The notes beneath the pieces were generated by a model, which was given only the letters and a program-made list of their open reading frames with translations, did no database searches and was not told where the DNA came from. Positions 8,589-17,466 of a stretch of 64,000 bases of DNA are shown here, piece by piece. Origin of the DNA: JACXVD01 sp020446665 (GTDB taxonomy: Bacteria; Pseudomonadota; Alphaproteobacteria; Sphingomonadales; Sphingomonadaceae); NCBI GenBank assembly GCA_041396905.1, contig JAWKXQ010000014.1, forward strand, positions 13,009-77,008, in the 5' to 3' direction. Within the stretch, counting starts at the first letter, position 1, and every line of letters starts with the position of its first letter. The position numbers and the translations under genes are program-made.

Positions 8589-8742
8589 GAGTCCCCATGG
8601 CCACACACCCGACATATCGAGTCCCATGGAATCCCATGGACTCAACATGTTGTGGGATACTCTTTTTGTTCTTTCATGGTTAGCGGCGCGTTAACCATGT
8701 TCTGCGAAACTTCGCACTTGACGCGGACTCCGCGAGGATTCA
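8589..8742 (+). promoter_or_regulatory. ccrM control region: CtrA-type box and five GANTC sites
   Basis: Five GANTC sites lie at 8589-8593, 8619-8623, 8639-8643, 8727-8731 and 8738-8742. At 8680-8694 is TTAG-N7-TTAA, continuing into ccat, a near-match to the CtrA consensus TTAA-N7-TTAA. The same site is an inverted repeat, catggtta at 8675-8682 and taaccatg at 8692-8699. In Caulobacter ccrM is activated by CtrA and damped by methylation of GANTC in its own promoter (established). The same logic here is inference from site placement. Confidence 0.7.
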
Positions 8743-8777
8743 CCCTGTGGATAACTTCAGATAGGGGGCGATTAAGG

Positions 8778-9902
8778 ATGGGGGTCATTCAGACCACGAA
8801 GGAACGCGCGCGGCAGTTTGCCGAAGCGGTGGAGCTGCCATTGGGGCAGATCCTGACGGGCGATTGCGTGGAATCCATGCGCCGCCTGCCTGATGCCTGT
8901 ATCGATCTCGTCTTTGCCGATCCGCCCTATAATCTCCAGCTGGGGGGCGATCTCAACCGTCCCGATGGCAGCCAGGTCGATGCCGTCACCGATGAATGGG
9001 ACCGGTTTGACAGTTTCAAGACCTATGATGATTTCACCCGTGCCTGGCTGACCGAAGCGAAGCGCGTGCTCAAGCCCGATGGCGCACTATGGGTGATCGG
9101 TTCCTATCACAATATCTTCCGCGTCGGCGCGATATTGCAGGATCTGGGCTTCTGGATCCTCAACGATATCGTCTGGCGCAAGAGCAACCCGATGCCCAAT
9201 TTCAAGGGCACCCGCTTTACCAATGCGCATGAAACGCTGATCTGGGCGAGCCAGGGCGAGAAGGCCAAATACCAGTTCAATTATCGCGCGATGAAAACGC
9301 TCAATGACGAATTGCAGATGCGCAGCGACTGGGTGCTGCCGATCTGCAGCGGCGGTGAACGGCTGAAGGAAGGCGGGCACAAGGTCCACCCGACGCAGAA
9401 GCCGGAAAGCCTGCTCTATCGCGTGCTGCTATCGACCACGGAAAAGGGCGACGTCGTGCTCGATCCCTTCTTCGGCACCGGCACCACTGGCGCAGTGGCC
9501 AAGCGGCTGGGCCGCGAATGGATTGGCTGCGAACGCGAAGGCATTTATCGCAATGCCGCGCTGAAGCGGATCGAGAAGGAATTGCCGCTGGATGAAAGCG
9601 CGCTGACCACTATGCAAAGCCGCAAGAATGCGCCCAAGGTCGCCTTTGGCGCGCTGGTAGAGGTAGGCTATATCAAGCCGGGCACAAAGGTCTTCGACAA
9701 GAAACGCCGCTGGACCGCGACGGTGCGCGCCGATGGCTCATTGGTGCATGACAAGCAGGTGGGCTCCATCCACGGCCTCGGCAAGGATCTGCAAGGCGCC
9801 CCCAGCTGCAATGGCTGGACCTTCTGGCACATGGAAGAGGGCGATGAAGTGAAGCCGATTGATGCGGCGCGGCAGCTCTATTTGCTGAGCGTGGAGGATT
9901 GA
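8778..9902 (+). CDS. ccrM: Cell-cycle DNA adenine methyltransferase, GANTC-specific (CcrM)
   Basis: A 374-residue beta-class N6-adenine methyltransferase. Motif IV DPPY appears as FADPPYNLQLGG near residue 49, the target-recognition part follows (IVWRKSNPMPNFKGTRFTNA), and the SAM-binding FxGxG motif (DPFFGTGTTGAVAKRLGR) comes near residue 235. A C-terminal extension of about 100 residues (VGYIKPGTKVFDKKRRWTATV, SIHGLGKDLQGAPSCNGWTFW) is the CcrM-specific domain. Length fits the Caulobacter protein (358 residues). The start at 8778 follows AAGGA. The orphan enzyme methylates GANTC once per cell cycle; no partner restriction gene is nearby. Dense GANTC sites upstream suggest self-regulation. 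Confidence 0.95.
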   Translation: MGVIQTTKERARQFAEAVELPLGQILTGDCVESMRRLPDACIDLVFADPPYNLQLGGDLNRPDGSQVDAVTDEWDRFDSFKTYDDFTRAWLTEAKRVLKPDGALWVIGSYHNIFRVGAILQDLGFWILNDIVWRKSNPMPNFKGTRFTNAHETLIWASQGEKAKYQFNYRAMKTLNDELQMRSDWVLPICSGGERLKEGGHKVHPTQKPESLLYRVLLSTTEKGDVVLDPFFGTGTTGAVAKRLGREWIGCEREGIYRNAALKRIEKELPLDESALTTMQSRKNAPKVAFGALVEVGYIKPGTKVFDKKRRWTATVRADGSLVHDKQVGSIHGLGKDLQGAPSCNGWTFWHMEEGDEVKPIDAARQLYLLSVED

Positions 9903-9930
9903 CGGGGCGCTGTCCCGCCAAACTCGGAAA

Positions 9931-10072
9931 CCCTCATCCAGGCTTCGCTAGTTGCTGTGCAACAAGCTACGCCATCCTTCTCCCACTGGGAGAAGGAATT
10001 CTCTTCTTCTCCTCTGGGGAGAAGGATACGAAGGCTTGGCTCGCCAGAGCCTAGCCGGAGTTGGATGAGGGG
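9931..10072 (+). repeat. Large palindromic intergenic repeat, copy 2 (with doubled centre)
   Basis: The copy runs from ccctcatcca to ttggatgaggg, so the ends are inverted repeats. Inner stems are gctagttgc/gcaacaagc, ccttctccc/gggagaagg and ggcttggctcgcc/agagcc. Unlike the other copies its central box is present twice (9974-9996 and 9998-10027). Its right end lies 11 bp before the DUF559 start codon, and its terminal GAGGGG (10067-10072) is the only Shine-Dalgarno-like sequence for that gene. Confidence 0.88.
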
Positions 10073-10083
10073 CGGATAGTCAG

Positions 10084-10422
10084 ATGGATCGCACCCAACG
10101 CGCCCGTCAGCTCCGCCGGGATTCAACCGATGTGGAACGCAAGCTCTGGTCCCGCCTGCGCAATCGCGGGCTTTGCAATCTCAAATTCCGTAGGCAGGCC
10201 GCAATAGGACCATATTACGTCGATTTCTTGTGCCATGACCGACGGCTGGTGGTGGAACTTGATGGCGGGCAGCATAGCGCAGAAGCCGAAGCGGCGCGGA
10301 CAGCCTATCTTGCTGGCAAAGGTTATCGCGTTATCCGCTTCTGGAACAATGAAGTATCTGAAAACATTGATGGTGTGCTGGAACGGATCGCGCGGGAAGC
10401 AGATTTTTCGCTGCGGGAGTGA
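10084..10422 (+). CDS. DUF559 (Vsr-like) endonuclease-fold protein
   Basis: A 112-residue protein matching the DUF559 family, which shares the PD-(D/E)XK fold of the very-short-patch repair endonuclease Vsr. Visible landmarks are ERKLWSRLRNRGL, KFRRQAAIGPYYVDFLCHD with the catalytic Asp, LVVELDGGQH carrying the E-x-D pair, and the C-terminal GYRVIRFWNNEVSENIDGVLERI. All expected catalytic positions are kept, so it could cut DNA. It is bracketed by two same-orientation copies of a large palindromic repeat and by nothing else. Cellular function of the family is not established; Vsr repairs T:G mismatches, but that role should not be assumed here. Confidence 0.85.
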   Translation: MDRTQRARQLRRDSTDVERKLWSRLRNRGLCNLKFRRQAAIGPYYVDFLCHDRRLVVELDGGQHSAEAEAARTAYLAGKGYRVIRFWNNEVSENIDGVLERIAREADFSLRE

Positions 10423-10441
10423 TGCGGAGGAGGGCTCGTGG

Positions 10442-10554
10442 CCCCTCATCCAGGCTTCGCTAGTTGCTTTGCAACAAGCTACGCCATCCTTCTCCCCTGG
10501 GGAGAAGGATATGGAGACTTGGCGCGCAGCGCCTAGTCGGAGTTGGGTGAGGGG
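10442..10554 (+). repeat. Large palindromic intergenic repeat, copy 3
   Basis: The same architecture as copy 2 with a single centre: cccctcatccaggcttcgct at the left, ccttctcccc/ggggagaagg in the middle, agttgggtgagggg at the right. It starts 19 bp after the DUF559 stop codon and is in direct orientation with copy 2. Near-identity of its left half (about 55 bp) to copy 2 points to recent duplication or gene-conversion-like spread. Confidence 0.88.
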
Positions 10555-10721
10555 TTACACCCTTTCCTACATCCACCCAAACACTCTAAAGCCGTGGAAT
10601 GCCCTGTCATCCTCCCTTCCAATCCGCGCTGCAAAGGGCGATTGGGGAGGGCGGTTTTTTCCGCTTAGGACAGTGTGACAAGTGTGACATCCATTCAGGA
10701 AGCGAGAGGCAAGGCTGAACG

Positions 10722-11837
10722 ATGAGCGACTCCGTCTATATCCGCCCGATCGGCTTTGCCTCTGGCCCGCAGGCCGAAGAGGGCGATGCGATCCGGCTGG
10801 CGGGCAGCATGGTCTATGCCAGCCGGCTGGCGGTGATCCTGCGGCGTGATGGCCATGTTGTCTCGCGCTGGACCTGCTCGCCTGAATCCATGGCACGCGT
10901 GCTGGGCGAATTGCCCGATAGCGTGGGCGACGCAGCCGAAGCGCAATGGGCCAATCTGGGCATTGCCCACCCACCGCTGCAACTGGGCGAGCGCACTATC
11001 CGGCTGGACCAGCCGCAGGTGATGGGGATCCTCAATGTCACGCCGGACAGCTTCTCTGACGGGGGCAAGTTCCTCGACGATGTGGAGGCAGGGCGCGAAC
11101 ATGCAGGGGCCATGCTGCAGGCGGGCGCAGCGATCATCGACATTGGCGGGGAAAGCACGCGCCCCGGCGCTCCTGCCGTGTGGGAAGGGGACGAGCTCAA
11201 ACGCGTCATCCCCGCGGTCGAGTATTGCGCGGCCATGGGCGCTGCGATCAGCGTGGATACGCGCCGCCCGGCAGTGATGGAGGCCGCGCTCGATGCAGGC
11301 GCGCATATCATCAACGATGTCTCTGCCTTGCGGCACGATCCGCGCAGTCTGGAACTGGTGGCCAATCGCGGCTGCCCGGTGGTGCTGATGCATGCCCCCG
11401 GTGAGGCAGAGGATCTCCATGCCGATGGTGACTATGCCAATGTCGTGTTTGACGTGTTTGACTGGCTGGCGGCAGCGCGCGACCGGGCGCTGGCGGCGGG
11501 CATCGCGCGGGACCGGATTGTGCTCGATCCGGGTATCGGCTTTGGCAAGTCGCTGGCGGATAACCTCGCCTTGCTCAATGCGCTGCCGCTGTTCCACGCG
11601 CTGGGCCAGCCGCTGCTGCTGGGCGCGAGCCGCAAGCGGATGATCGGCGCGCTCAGCAACGAAGTGCCCGCGCATCAGCGGATGGGTGGCAGTGTCGCCC
11701 TGGCGGTGAAGGGAATGGATGCAGGCATTCCGCTTCACCGCGTGCATGACGTGTTCGAAACAGTGCAGGCCCGCAATGTGTGGCGCGGATTGCGCGACGC
11801 CGCGCTGACGGACTTTGGCGATTTGCCGGGGCTGTGA
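10722..11837 (+). CDS. folP: Dihydropteroate synthase with N-terminal extension
   Basis: A 371-residue folate-pathway enzyme joining p-aminobenzoate to dihydropterin pyrophosphate in the cytosol. The TIM-barrel begins near residue 100 with VMGILNVTPDSFSDGGKF. Other pterin- and pABA-site motifs are DIGGESTRPGA, INDVSALRHD, LDPGIGFGKSLADNLALL and GASRKRMIGAL. About 100 residues precede the catalytic domain, longer than the E. coli enzyme (282 residues). This extension (MSDSVYIRPIGF...) recurs in sphingomonads as I recall and has no known role. The stop overlaps the next start (GTGA), so the DUF123 gene is coupled. Confidence 0.94.
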   Translation: MSDSVYIRPIGFASGPQAEEGDAIRLAGSMVYASRLAVILRRDGHVVSRWTCSPESMARVLGELPDSVGDAAEAQWANLGIAHPPLQLGERTIRLDQPQVMGILNVTPDSFSDGGKFLDDVEAGREHAGAMLQAGAAIIDIGGESTRPGAPAVWEGDELKRVIPAVEYCAAMGAAISVDTRRPAVMEAALDAGAHIINDVSALRHDPRSLELVANRGCPVVLMHAPGEAEDLHADGDYANVVFDVFDWLAAARDRALAAGIARDRIVLDPGIGFGKSLADNLALLNALPLFHALGQPLLLGASRKRMIGALSNEVPAHQRMGGSVALAVKGMDAGIPLHRVHDVFETVQARNVWRGLRDAALTDFGDLPGL

Positions 11838-12280
11838 GCGCGACGGGCCCCTTGCTCGATAGTGTTGCGCTGCTCGGTGGTGGCGCGCTGGCGGGGCCGG
11901 ATGAAGTCGAGCAAATCCCCGCCGAAGCAGGGGCTTACGCGCTGTTCTTGCGGCTGGATGCGCGATTGCGTTTCGAACGGCGCGCGCTGGCCGGGGTGCT
12001 GGAACCGGGTTGGTATGCCTATGCCGGCAGCGCGAAGGGGCCGGGCGGAATGCGGGCGCGGCTGGCGCGGCATATGCGGGCGGGCAAGGCGGTGCGCTGG
12101 CATGTGGACGAGGTTAGCAATGCGGCGGCAGAGGTGGCAGCCTTGGCGATCCCCGGCGGATCGGAATGCGCAATCGTTGATGCGCTGCTTGGTTCAGGCC
12201 GGTTCAGTGTGCCGATCCCCGGCTTCGGCAGCAGCGATTGCCGCCACTGCGCGGCGCATTTGCTTGCTTACAAGGAATAG
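11834..12280 (+). CDS. DUF123 (GIY-YIG-like) protein
   Basis: A 148-residue protein with the DUF123 pattern, a GIY-YIG-related fold. It shows AGAYALFLRLD, GWYAYAGSAKGPGGMRARLARHMR and HWHVD-like VRWHVDEV, then the cysteine-containing tail FGSSDCRHCAAHLL. In other bacteria DUF123 occurs alone or fused to endonuclease III; nuclease activity is unproven. The GTG start at 11834 overlaps the folP stop. Its stop codon overlaps the tail of the convergent SDR gene by 13 bp. Confidence 0.8.
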   Translation: MSATGPLLDSVALLGGGALAGPDEVEQIPAEAGAYALFLRLDARLRFERRALAGVLEPGWYAYAGSAKGPGGMRARLARHMRAGKAVRWHVDEVSNAAAEVAALAIPGGSECAIVDALLGSGRFSVPIPGFGSSDCRHCAAHLLAYKE

Positions 12281-13040
12281 CCCCCATCACTCACCAGCAC
12301 GTGGCCGGTGACGTTGGCAGCGGCATCGGAAAGGAGGTAGCCAATATCGCATGCAATCTCGTCTGGCGTGGCAAAGCGGCCGCGCGGCGTCGTCTCCGCC
12401 ATCGCTTTCAGCGTTGCATCGCGGCCATGGGCGGAAACGGAGGCGCGGAAATCGGCGGAGCTTTCCCAGATCGCCGTGTCCACCCCACCCGGCGCGATGG
12501 CGTTGACGCGGATCTGGTCCTTGGCATGGTCGGCCGCGGCGATCCGCGCCATATGCGCTACTCCGGCCTTGGCCACGCCATAGGCACCGATGCCGGGCAC
12601 AGGCTTGATTGCGGTGATGGAGGAGGTGATCACGATACTGCCGCCGCTCCTGCCCTGCTTTGCCTTCATCGCGTCAATCGCAGCGCAGGGTGAAGAAGGC
12701 CTCGTCGAGATTGACGTTCATGACACGGCGCCAGGTTTCGAGATCATGCCTGCCCAGCGCGCCGCTACCGCCGATCCCGGCATTGACCACGGCATGGTCG
12801 AGACTGGCAAGCGAGGGGCGATCTTCGCTCCCACCGATCGCCGGCATCGCCAACGCATGCCGGTGATGCGTTCGACTTTGGCAGCCAAGCTCCAGCGCAG
12901 ACAAGCTCGCTTCGTCTACATCAACCAGCACCAGCCGCTTCGCGCCATGCGTAATGCCAGCGGGCGCCATGCTGCACTAACGCCTGAAGCCGGTCCTTGC
13001 GACGAGCGGAGCGGTTCGAGAAGTCGAGTTCGTTAGCCAT
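12268..13040 (-). pseudogene. SDR family oxidoreductase, frameshifted
   Basis: A short-chain dehydrogenase (NAD(P)-dependent) split by at least two indels. The N-terminus MANELDFSNRSA starts at 13040; the glycine-rich cofactor loop that should follow is scrambled. The frame is restored in GAKRLVLVDVDEASLSAL and again in VVNAGIGGSG (the NAG motif) and VMNVNLDEAFF. A further shift near 12670 leads into the catalytic IVITSSITAIKPVPGIGAYGVAKAG, with Ser, Tyr and Lys in place, and the C-terminal VSDGGYSL. Since both halves keep catalytic residues, sequencing error is as likely as decay. The substrate is unknown. Confidence 0.75.
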
Positions 13041-13044
13041 GCCT

Positions 13045-14514
13045 CGACGGTTAGGCGGACTTCCGGGCGTTGTCGATCCCGAGGTCAGACAGCTTGCGGT
13101 AAGGTCGAACGGCCAATAATGCCGCGGCGCGCCACCTCTGTCATGCGCCTCGATAATGGCCGATACAGCAAGGCGGATCACATCCGCTTCGATCTCCTTC
13201 CAGCGGGCGCAGATTACCGGCGCCATCCTCGGTATAGAGCATCACGCCCACGCCTTCCTGCATGGCAGACAGGCTTTCGATCGGGGTGTCACCGACCATC
13301 TCCCGGCCAGTTGCGGGAAGTTGTCGGCGGTCAGCGTTTCGCCTTCGCAGAAGACGGCTCGCATCGGGAACAGCACGGCCTGCAGCTGGCGGACATTGCT
13401 GGGCCAGTCGAAGGTCGCCGAAAGCAGCGCGAGAAGCGCGCGAAATGACGAGCAAAGCCGCGGGTGCCGCGGCTGTTCGATGCGGCCAGAGGAAATGCCG
13501 GTGAGGGCAGGGATATCGCTTCATCCGTTCACGCAAAGGCGGCAGCGTGACCTTGGTTTGGCAGATTTCCGGAGCAGAGCCGGGTGGAAATGGCCTGCAT
13601 CATTGAGGTCGCATAAAGCGGCAGATTGCTGGCACTCAGGACACGGACATCGAGGCGGAAGCCATGCTTTGGGTTGGCACCCACCGGACGGACAATGCCC
13701 GCGGCCAGCACTTCTGCCAGCTTTTCCTGCAGGTCATTGGCGAGCCGATCGATTGCCGAGCACTAGAGTCCCGCTGACGAATGCTGGAGCGCGCCGATCT
13801 GGCGGTCGTGAAAGCGCTGGAAAGGCATTCTGTTCATGGCCGAACAGAAACAGATCTGATGGAATTGCATTGGCGGGTACGCTGCGCACATTGATCAGGC
13901 GTGAACGGGAGCCTGGCACGCGGGCTGGCGGCGTGCACCGCGCGCATCAGCATTTCCTTTGCCAGCGCGTTTTCGCCTTCGATCAGCACATGGCCATGGC
14001 CGCGCGCGGCCTTCGCTGCTCTTGGCCAGTGCGGTGCGGAAGGTGGCGCAGTGCCGATCATCGCGTCGAAATCGAGGACTATGTCGGCATCTCTCGGTCA
14101 GCGGCTGCAGCCTTCGTCCCGCGGCGTCGGCGCCGGTCGCGCTGCGCAGCGCTCGCACTGCGCGATCCGGGCAACCCGTTTGACGAGATAATCCGTCGCC
14201 GAACGCATGGCTTCTCTACAGCTACATCGGCTGCTGCTGGTGGTCAGCATCAGAATCGGCAGCGCAGGGCGGCGGTCTTTGTTTCAGGTGAATCAGCTCA
14301 CAGGCATCATCGCCTGGCACCCACTGGCCGAACGATGGCGAGCACTGCATGCCCTGTCGCGTGCCCAGCAAAAGTAATCGCTGTTTTGGTAATCCTTGAC
14401 GAGACGAGCACTCGCCAGCCTTCTCGCCGCGCGGCAAGCGCGGTACCGTCGACTTTGCGCCGGTTCATCGTCAATCAGCACAACAGGCGCGACCGCTTTC
14501 CGCCATAATCCCAA
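13045..14514 (-). pseudogene. NtrC-type sigma-54 response regulator, heavily frameshifted
   Basis: Fragments in all three minus frames line up, from 14514 downward, as a receiver domain (APVVLIDDEPAQSR), an AAA+ sigma-54 activation domain (VLIEGENALAKEMLMRAVH, LINVRSVPANAIPSDLFLFGHE, DVRVLSASNL, then RPLEGDRSG) and a C-terminal Fis-type helix-turn-helix (KEIEADVIRLAVS, then a GRSTLYRKLSDLGID-like stretch in another frame). The GESGTGKE-like Walker A is diverged (EGENALAKE), as in a subset of sphingomonad regulators. At least six shifts are needed. Exact ends are uncertain. It would activate sigma-54 promoters in response to an unseen histidine kinase. Confidence 0.6.
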
Positions 14515-14654
14515 ACCGTCCTATCTGGATACGAGCCGCCTTTGCAGGCAGGGGCGCAAGCTGGCGGCTAACGGGAGTGGCGCGCGTGATGGGCTTGCAC
14601 TGCTGTCACCCGCGATGGCCGCGATCGTCCAAACCAAAGATAGGAATTACAAAA

Positions 14655-14779
14655 ATGGCATCCGTAAAACGACATGAGCAGCTGGCGGAAAAGACCTATT
14701 CGGGTTTCATCAGTTCGCTTTCGGAAATGGTCTGTGCCGTATTCCTCTGTTTGTCCTGACCATGCTCATCACTGCATGA
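14655..14779 (+). pseudogene. aa3-type cytochrome c oxidase subunit IV, one frameshift
   Basis: A tiny one-helix membrane protein of the alphaproteobacterial COX subunit IV family. MASVKRHEQLAEKTYSGFIS matches the family N-terminus (the EKTY-GFIS signature). After one indel near 14735 the helix continues as RIPLFVLTMLITA and stops at 14777-14779. The same gene precedes pntAA in related genomes as I recall, which supports the call. The 125-bp length is not a multiple of three. Confidence 0.65.
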
Positions 14780-14804
14780 TCGCAGATCATCGATCGAGGC
14801 TGAT

Positions 14805-15922
14805 TTGCGCATAGCAGCTCCAGCGCCAGGAACGCGCGGCGGGGGAAACCTGCGTCGCGCCGACGCCTGAAACCGCGAAGAAATTCATTTCGGCGCGTGT
14901 CGCTGCGGAAGAGGATGCGGCGCAAACGGCCGTGAGCATACCCGACGCTGCCTATGCAGAAGCTGGCGCGAGGTTCTGCCTGCCGCCACAGGCGGGGGCG
15001 ACATCGTGCTGGGGTGCAGGCTCCGCTGTAGAGGCGTTGAAAGGCCAATCCCGGTGCATGGGTGGCGGCGACTTTCGATCCCTTCACGCAGCGTGACCGC
15101 GTGGACGCCTATGCCAAGGCCGGGTCGAAGCGTGCTGGCGATGTATCTATGCCGCGCATCACCCGGCGCGCAAAGCATGGATGTGCTCTCCAGCCATCCC
15201 CGACCCATGCCGGCGGCGCCGTGATCCACGCGCTGACGCATATGGCCGCGCCTTCCGATGATGGCCATGACGGCGGCCGGCACGTACAGGCCGCGCGTGT
15301 TTACTGCGCGTGGGGGCGTTGTGGCCTTCAGGCGGACGCCACGGCCAAGCGGCGTGGGGCGCGGCAGGCGCTTTCGCCACCGATGCGCTCTGCCGCTCGG
15401 CGAGCAGATCCACGCGCTGGCGCGAAGCCGATCTTCGTGGAAAGCGTCGCTGATCGAAGGCGAAGGCAGTGGCGGCTATGCCACCGAAATGAGCGAGGAA
15501 TATCGCAAGGCAAGGCCGAGCTGGTTTCCGGCCATATCAAGCGCGCGGCACATCGCTCATCACTTGCCGGCGCTGATTCCAGTGGCGCGCCGCACCGCAA
15601 GGGCCTGATTTCAGATGCGATTGCCAGCATGAAGCCGGGGCAGCGTGACCTTCGATCTCCGCCGTGGCACAGGGGCGGCAATGTCGAAGGTTCGAAAGCG
15701 GATGATGAGTTCGGGAAAGCACGGCGTCAAGATCATCGGCTACGCCAACACGCCCGCGCACCGTCGCAGACGCCCTGCGCTGTTCGCCTGCAATCACTTC
15801 AACTTCCTCTCCGCCTTCTGGGAAGCAAAGGCGTGGCAAGCCGGTTCTCGACGAGGAAATCGGCGATGCCATCCGCCTGACCAAAGGCGGCGAAGTGGTG
15901 AGCGAGAGGCTGAAGGGGGTGA
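14805..15922 (+). pseudogene. pntAA: NAD(P) transhydrogenase subunit alpha, part 1; many frameshifts
   Basis: The NAD-binding soluble subunit of the proton-translocating transhydrogenase. Pieces in order across frames: TTG start with RIAAPA, PTPETAKKFIS, EEDAAQTAVSIPDAAYAEAG, then IEGEGSGGYATEMSEEYRK, KAELVSGHI, ISDAIASMKPG, RGGNVEGSKAD, VKIIGYANTPA, NHFNFLSAFW and finally IGDAIRLTKGGEVVSERLKG. The stop at 15920 needs one extra G removed from a run. At least eight indels break the frame. All conserved blocks survive in the right order and spacing, which favours consensus errors over decay. With pntAB and pntB it would transfer hydride between NADH and NADP+ using the proton gradient. Confidence 0.75.
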
Positions 15923-15923
15923 C

Positions 15924-16717
15924 GTGCCACGGCAGAATTTGGCTTTGGCGTCAGCTCGATGGCCGGGCTCGCACCCGTACAGATTGCAAGCGCCCAGATG
16001 CCTCTGCCGGGCATTGCCCAGCCGACCGGGCGACAGCCGAATTACCTGAAGACCTCCAAGATCTTGCATGCTGCGCAAGGAGGCTCTCGCTTTTTGCCAA
16101 GGTGCGCCCGCGTGGACTGGTTCAGACCGATGCGATTATTGTTCGCGAAACGGCCAAGTCGCCCAGTCCCCGCCAGTACCTGTAAAATTGCAGCAGAGCC
16201 GCCTCGGCAAGAAGCCGTTGTTTGCGAGCCGGGTCGGAGAAAAGGGCAGGGCAGTTTTGCCTGTCTGGCCGACACGGATGGCGATGGCGCCTTCGATCAC
16301 TTCGGTTCGGTCAATGCCAAGTCATACGGCTATGGCAGTTCCACACAGATCGGCTTTCTGGTCGGCATGGTAAAGATTGACGGCTGGACTGGCAATGGAA
16401 ACGCCCGTCACCGCTTGGCGATTGCAAGACGATGCCTCGCCTGAACAGTCGAAATGACACTGACCCTCACCAGCTCCCCCGCCAAATGGAGCAAGAGTGG
16501 GGCACGGTTCATGCTGTGCGCTGATCGCAATGAAGGCAATAATATATGGGGGGCGCCGATTGTCGTGCCCTATTGCACCGGTATGCTGCGGTTTGGCGCG
16601 GGGGCGACCGGCACTGCGCAGCCCTTATTCTCCAATGGTCGTCTGATCGTGCATGCTGCAAGCGCAGATGCCGTGGAAGTTTCCATTGAAGGTCTCATGG
16701 TAGGAACAAGCATCTGA
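15924..16717 (+). pseudogene. Exported protein with Asp-rich DTDGDG motif, frameshifted
   Basis: An unrecognised protein, probably one gene broken by two or three indels. The N-terminus looks like a signal peptide (SMAGLAPVQIASAQMPLPG). The middle holds FACLADTDGDGAFDHFGS, a calcium-binding-like DxDxDG loop after a cysteine, and IGFLVGMVKIDGWTGNGNA. The last 87 residues run from MTLTLTSSPAKWSKSG to VSIEGLMVGTSI. It lies between pntAA and pntAB and its stop codon touches the next start (TGATGA at 16716). Function unknown. Confidence 0.5.
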
Positions 16718-17130
16718 TGAAACGTCTGACAATTGCAGTTCTGGCACTCTCGCTTTCCGCCTGTTCCGATCTGGGTGGCGGGGCATCCTATGGCGCTGCC
16801 GAAGCAGAGATGGGGGCGGTATTCCGCAGCCATGCGCGCGAAGTGCAGGGTGGGCTCAATGTCAAATGTCCGTTTACAGCCGATGCCGATCTGCTGGCGC
16901 AATATGAGCCGCTGGCGCAGCGTTATGAAGCGCTGAAGGAAAGCGTGGCGGATCGCTCACTGGCTGTGGACCTCGCGATTATCGAGGCGGATTACAACAC
17001 CTATTGGGAGCAGAATGTCGTAGAATGCGGCCCGCTTGACCAGCCCGGCACGCCCGAACGCGTGGCGCAGGAACTGGCACGCATTGACGGCAATCTGCAG
17101 CAACTTGAACGCATGGCCGGCGGCATCTGA
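16717..17130 (+). CDS. Putative lipoprotein of unknown function
   Basis: A 137-residue intact gene amid broken neighbours. The N-terminus MKRLTIAVLALSLSACSDLG is a lipoprotein signal with the lipobox LSAC, so the mature protein should be anchored by Cys16. The rest is acidic and helical (AEAEMGAVFRSHAREVQ, LAVDLAIIEADYNTYWEQNV, ERVAQELARIDGNLQQLERMAGG), with two further cysteines (CPFTADAD, VECGPLD) that could pair. It overlaps the preceding gene by 1 bp and ends 35 bp before pntAB. Placement inside the pnt operon is unusual; no functional link is known. Confidence 0.8.
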   Translation: MKRLTIAVLALSLSACSDLGGGASYGAAEAEMGAVFRSHAREVQGGLNVKCPFTADADLLAQYEPLAQRYEALKESVADRSLAVDLAIIEADYNTYWEQNVVECGPLDQPGTPERVAQELARIDGNLQQLERMAGGI

Positions 17131-17165
17131 GCCGCAGCACAGCCGGACCATCGGGGGGCAAGACC

Positions 17166-17446
17166 TTGGACTTTATCAGCATCCTTTCAATCTTCGTGCT
17201 GGCGTGCTTCGTCGGCTACTACGTCGTCTGGTCGGTCACCCCGGCGCTGCACACGCCGCTATGGCGGTGACCAACGCGATTTCCAGCGTGATTATCGTTA
17301 CGCACTGATTGTTTCGGCTGAGGCAGGTAGCATGGTTGCGAAGTGGCTGGCCTGTCGGTGTGGTGCTGGCGAGCGTCAATATCTTCGGTGGCTTTGCCGC
17401 GATGGAGCGGATGCTGGCCATGTACAAGAAGAAGGAGAAGAAATGA
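17166..17446 (+). pseudogene. pntAB: NAD(P) transhydrogenase subunit alpha, part 2; frameshifted
   Basis: The small membrane subunit of the three-part transhydrogenase. The TTG start follows GGGGGGCAAGACC. The first helix LDFISILSIFVLACFVGYYVVWSVTPALHTPL is followed by an indel, then MAVTNAISSVIIV, a second disturbed stretch, and VGVVLASVNIFGGFAAMERM ending MYKKKEKK. Three transmembrane helices are expected and recognisable. At least two indels break the frame. The stop overlaps an ATG that begins only a short dead-end frame, so coupling to pntB has been lost. Confidence 0.8.
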
Positions 17447-17466
17447 TGGTCTCCTCTTCAATTCCG

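Noticed and set aside
10084..10422. DUF559 gene as a Vsr mismatch-repair partner of ccrM
   Set aside because: Vsr accompanies cytosine-5 methyltransferases; CcrM is an adenine methylase, so T:G repair gives no rationale. Proximity alone is not evidence.
13119..14508. Long plus-strand frames (109-450 codons) across the broken regulator region
   Set aside because: They run antisense to recognisable receiver, AAA+ and Fis fragments and have no domain of their own.
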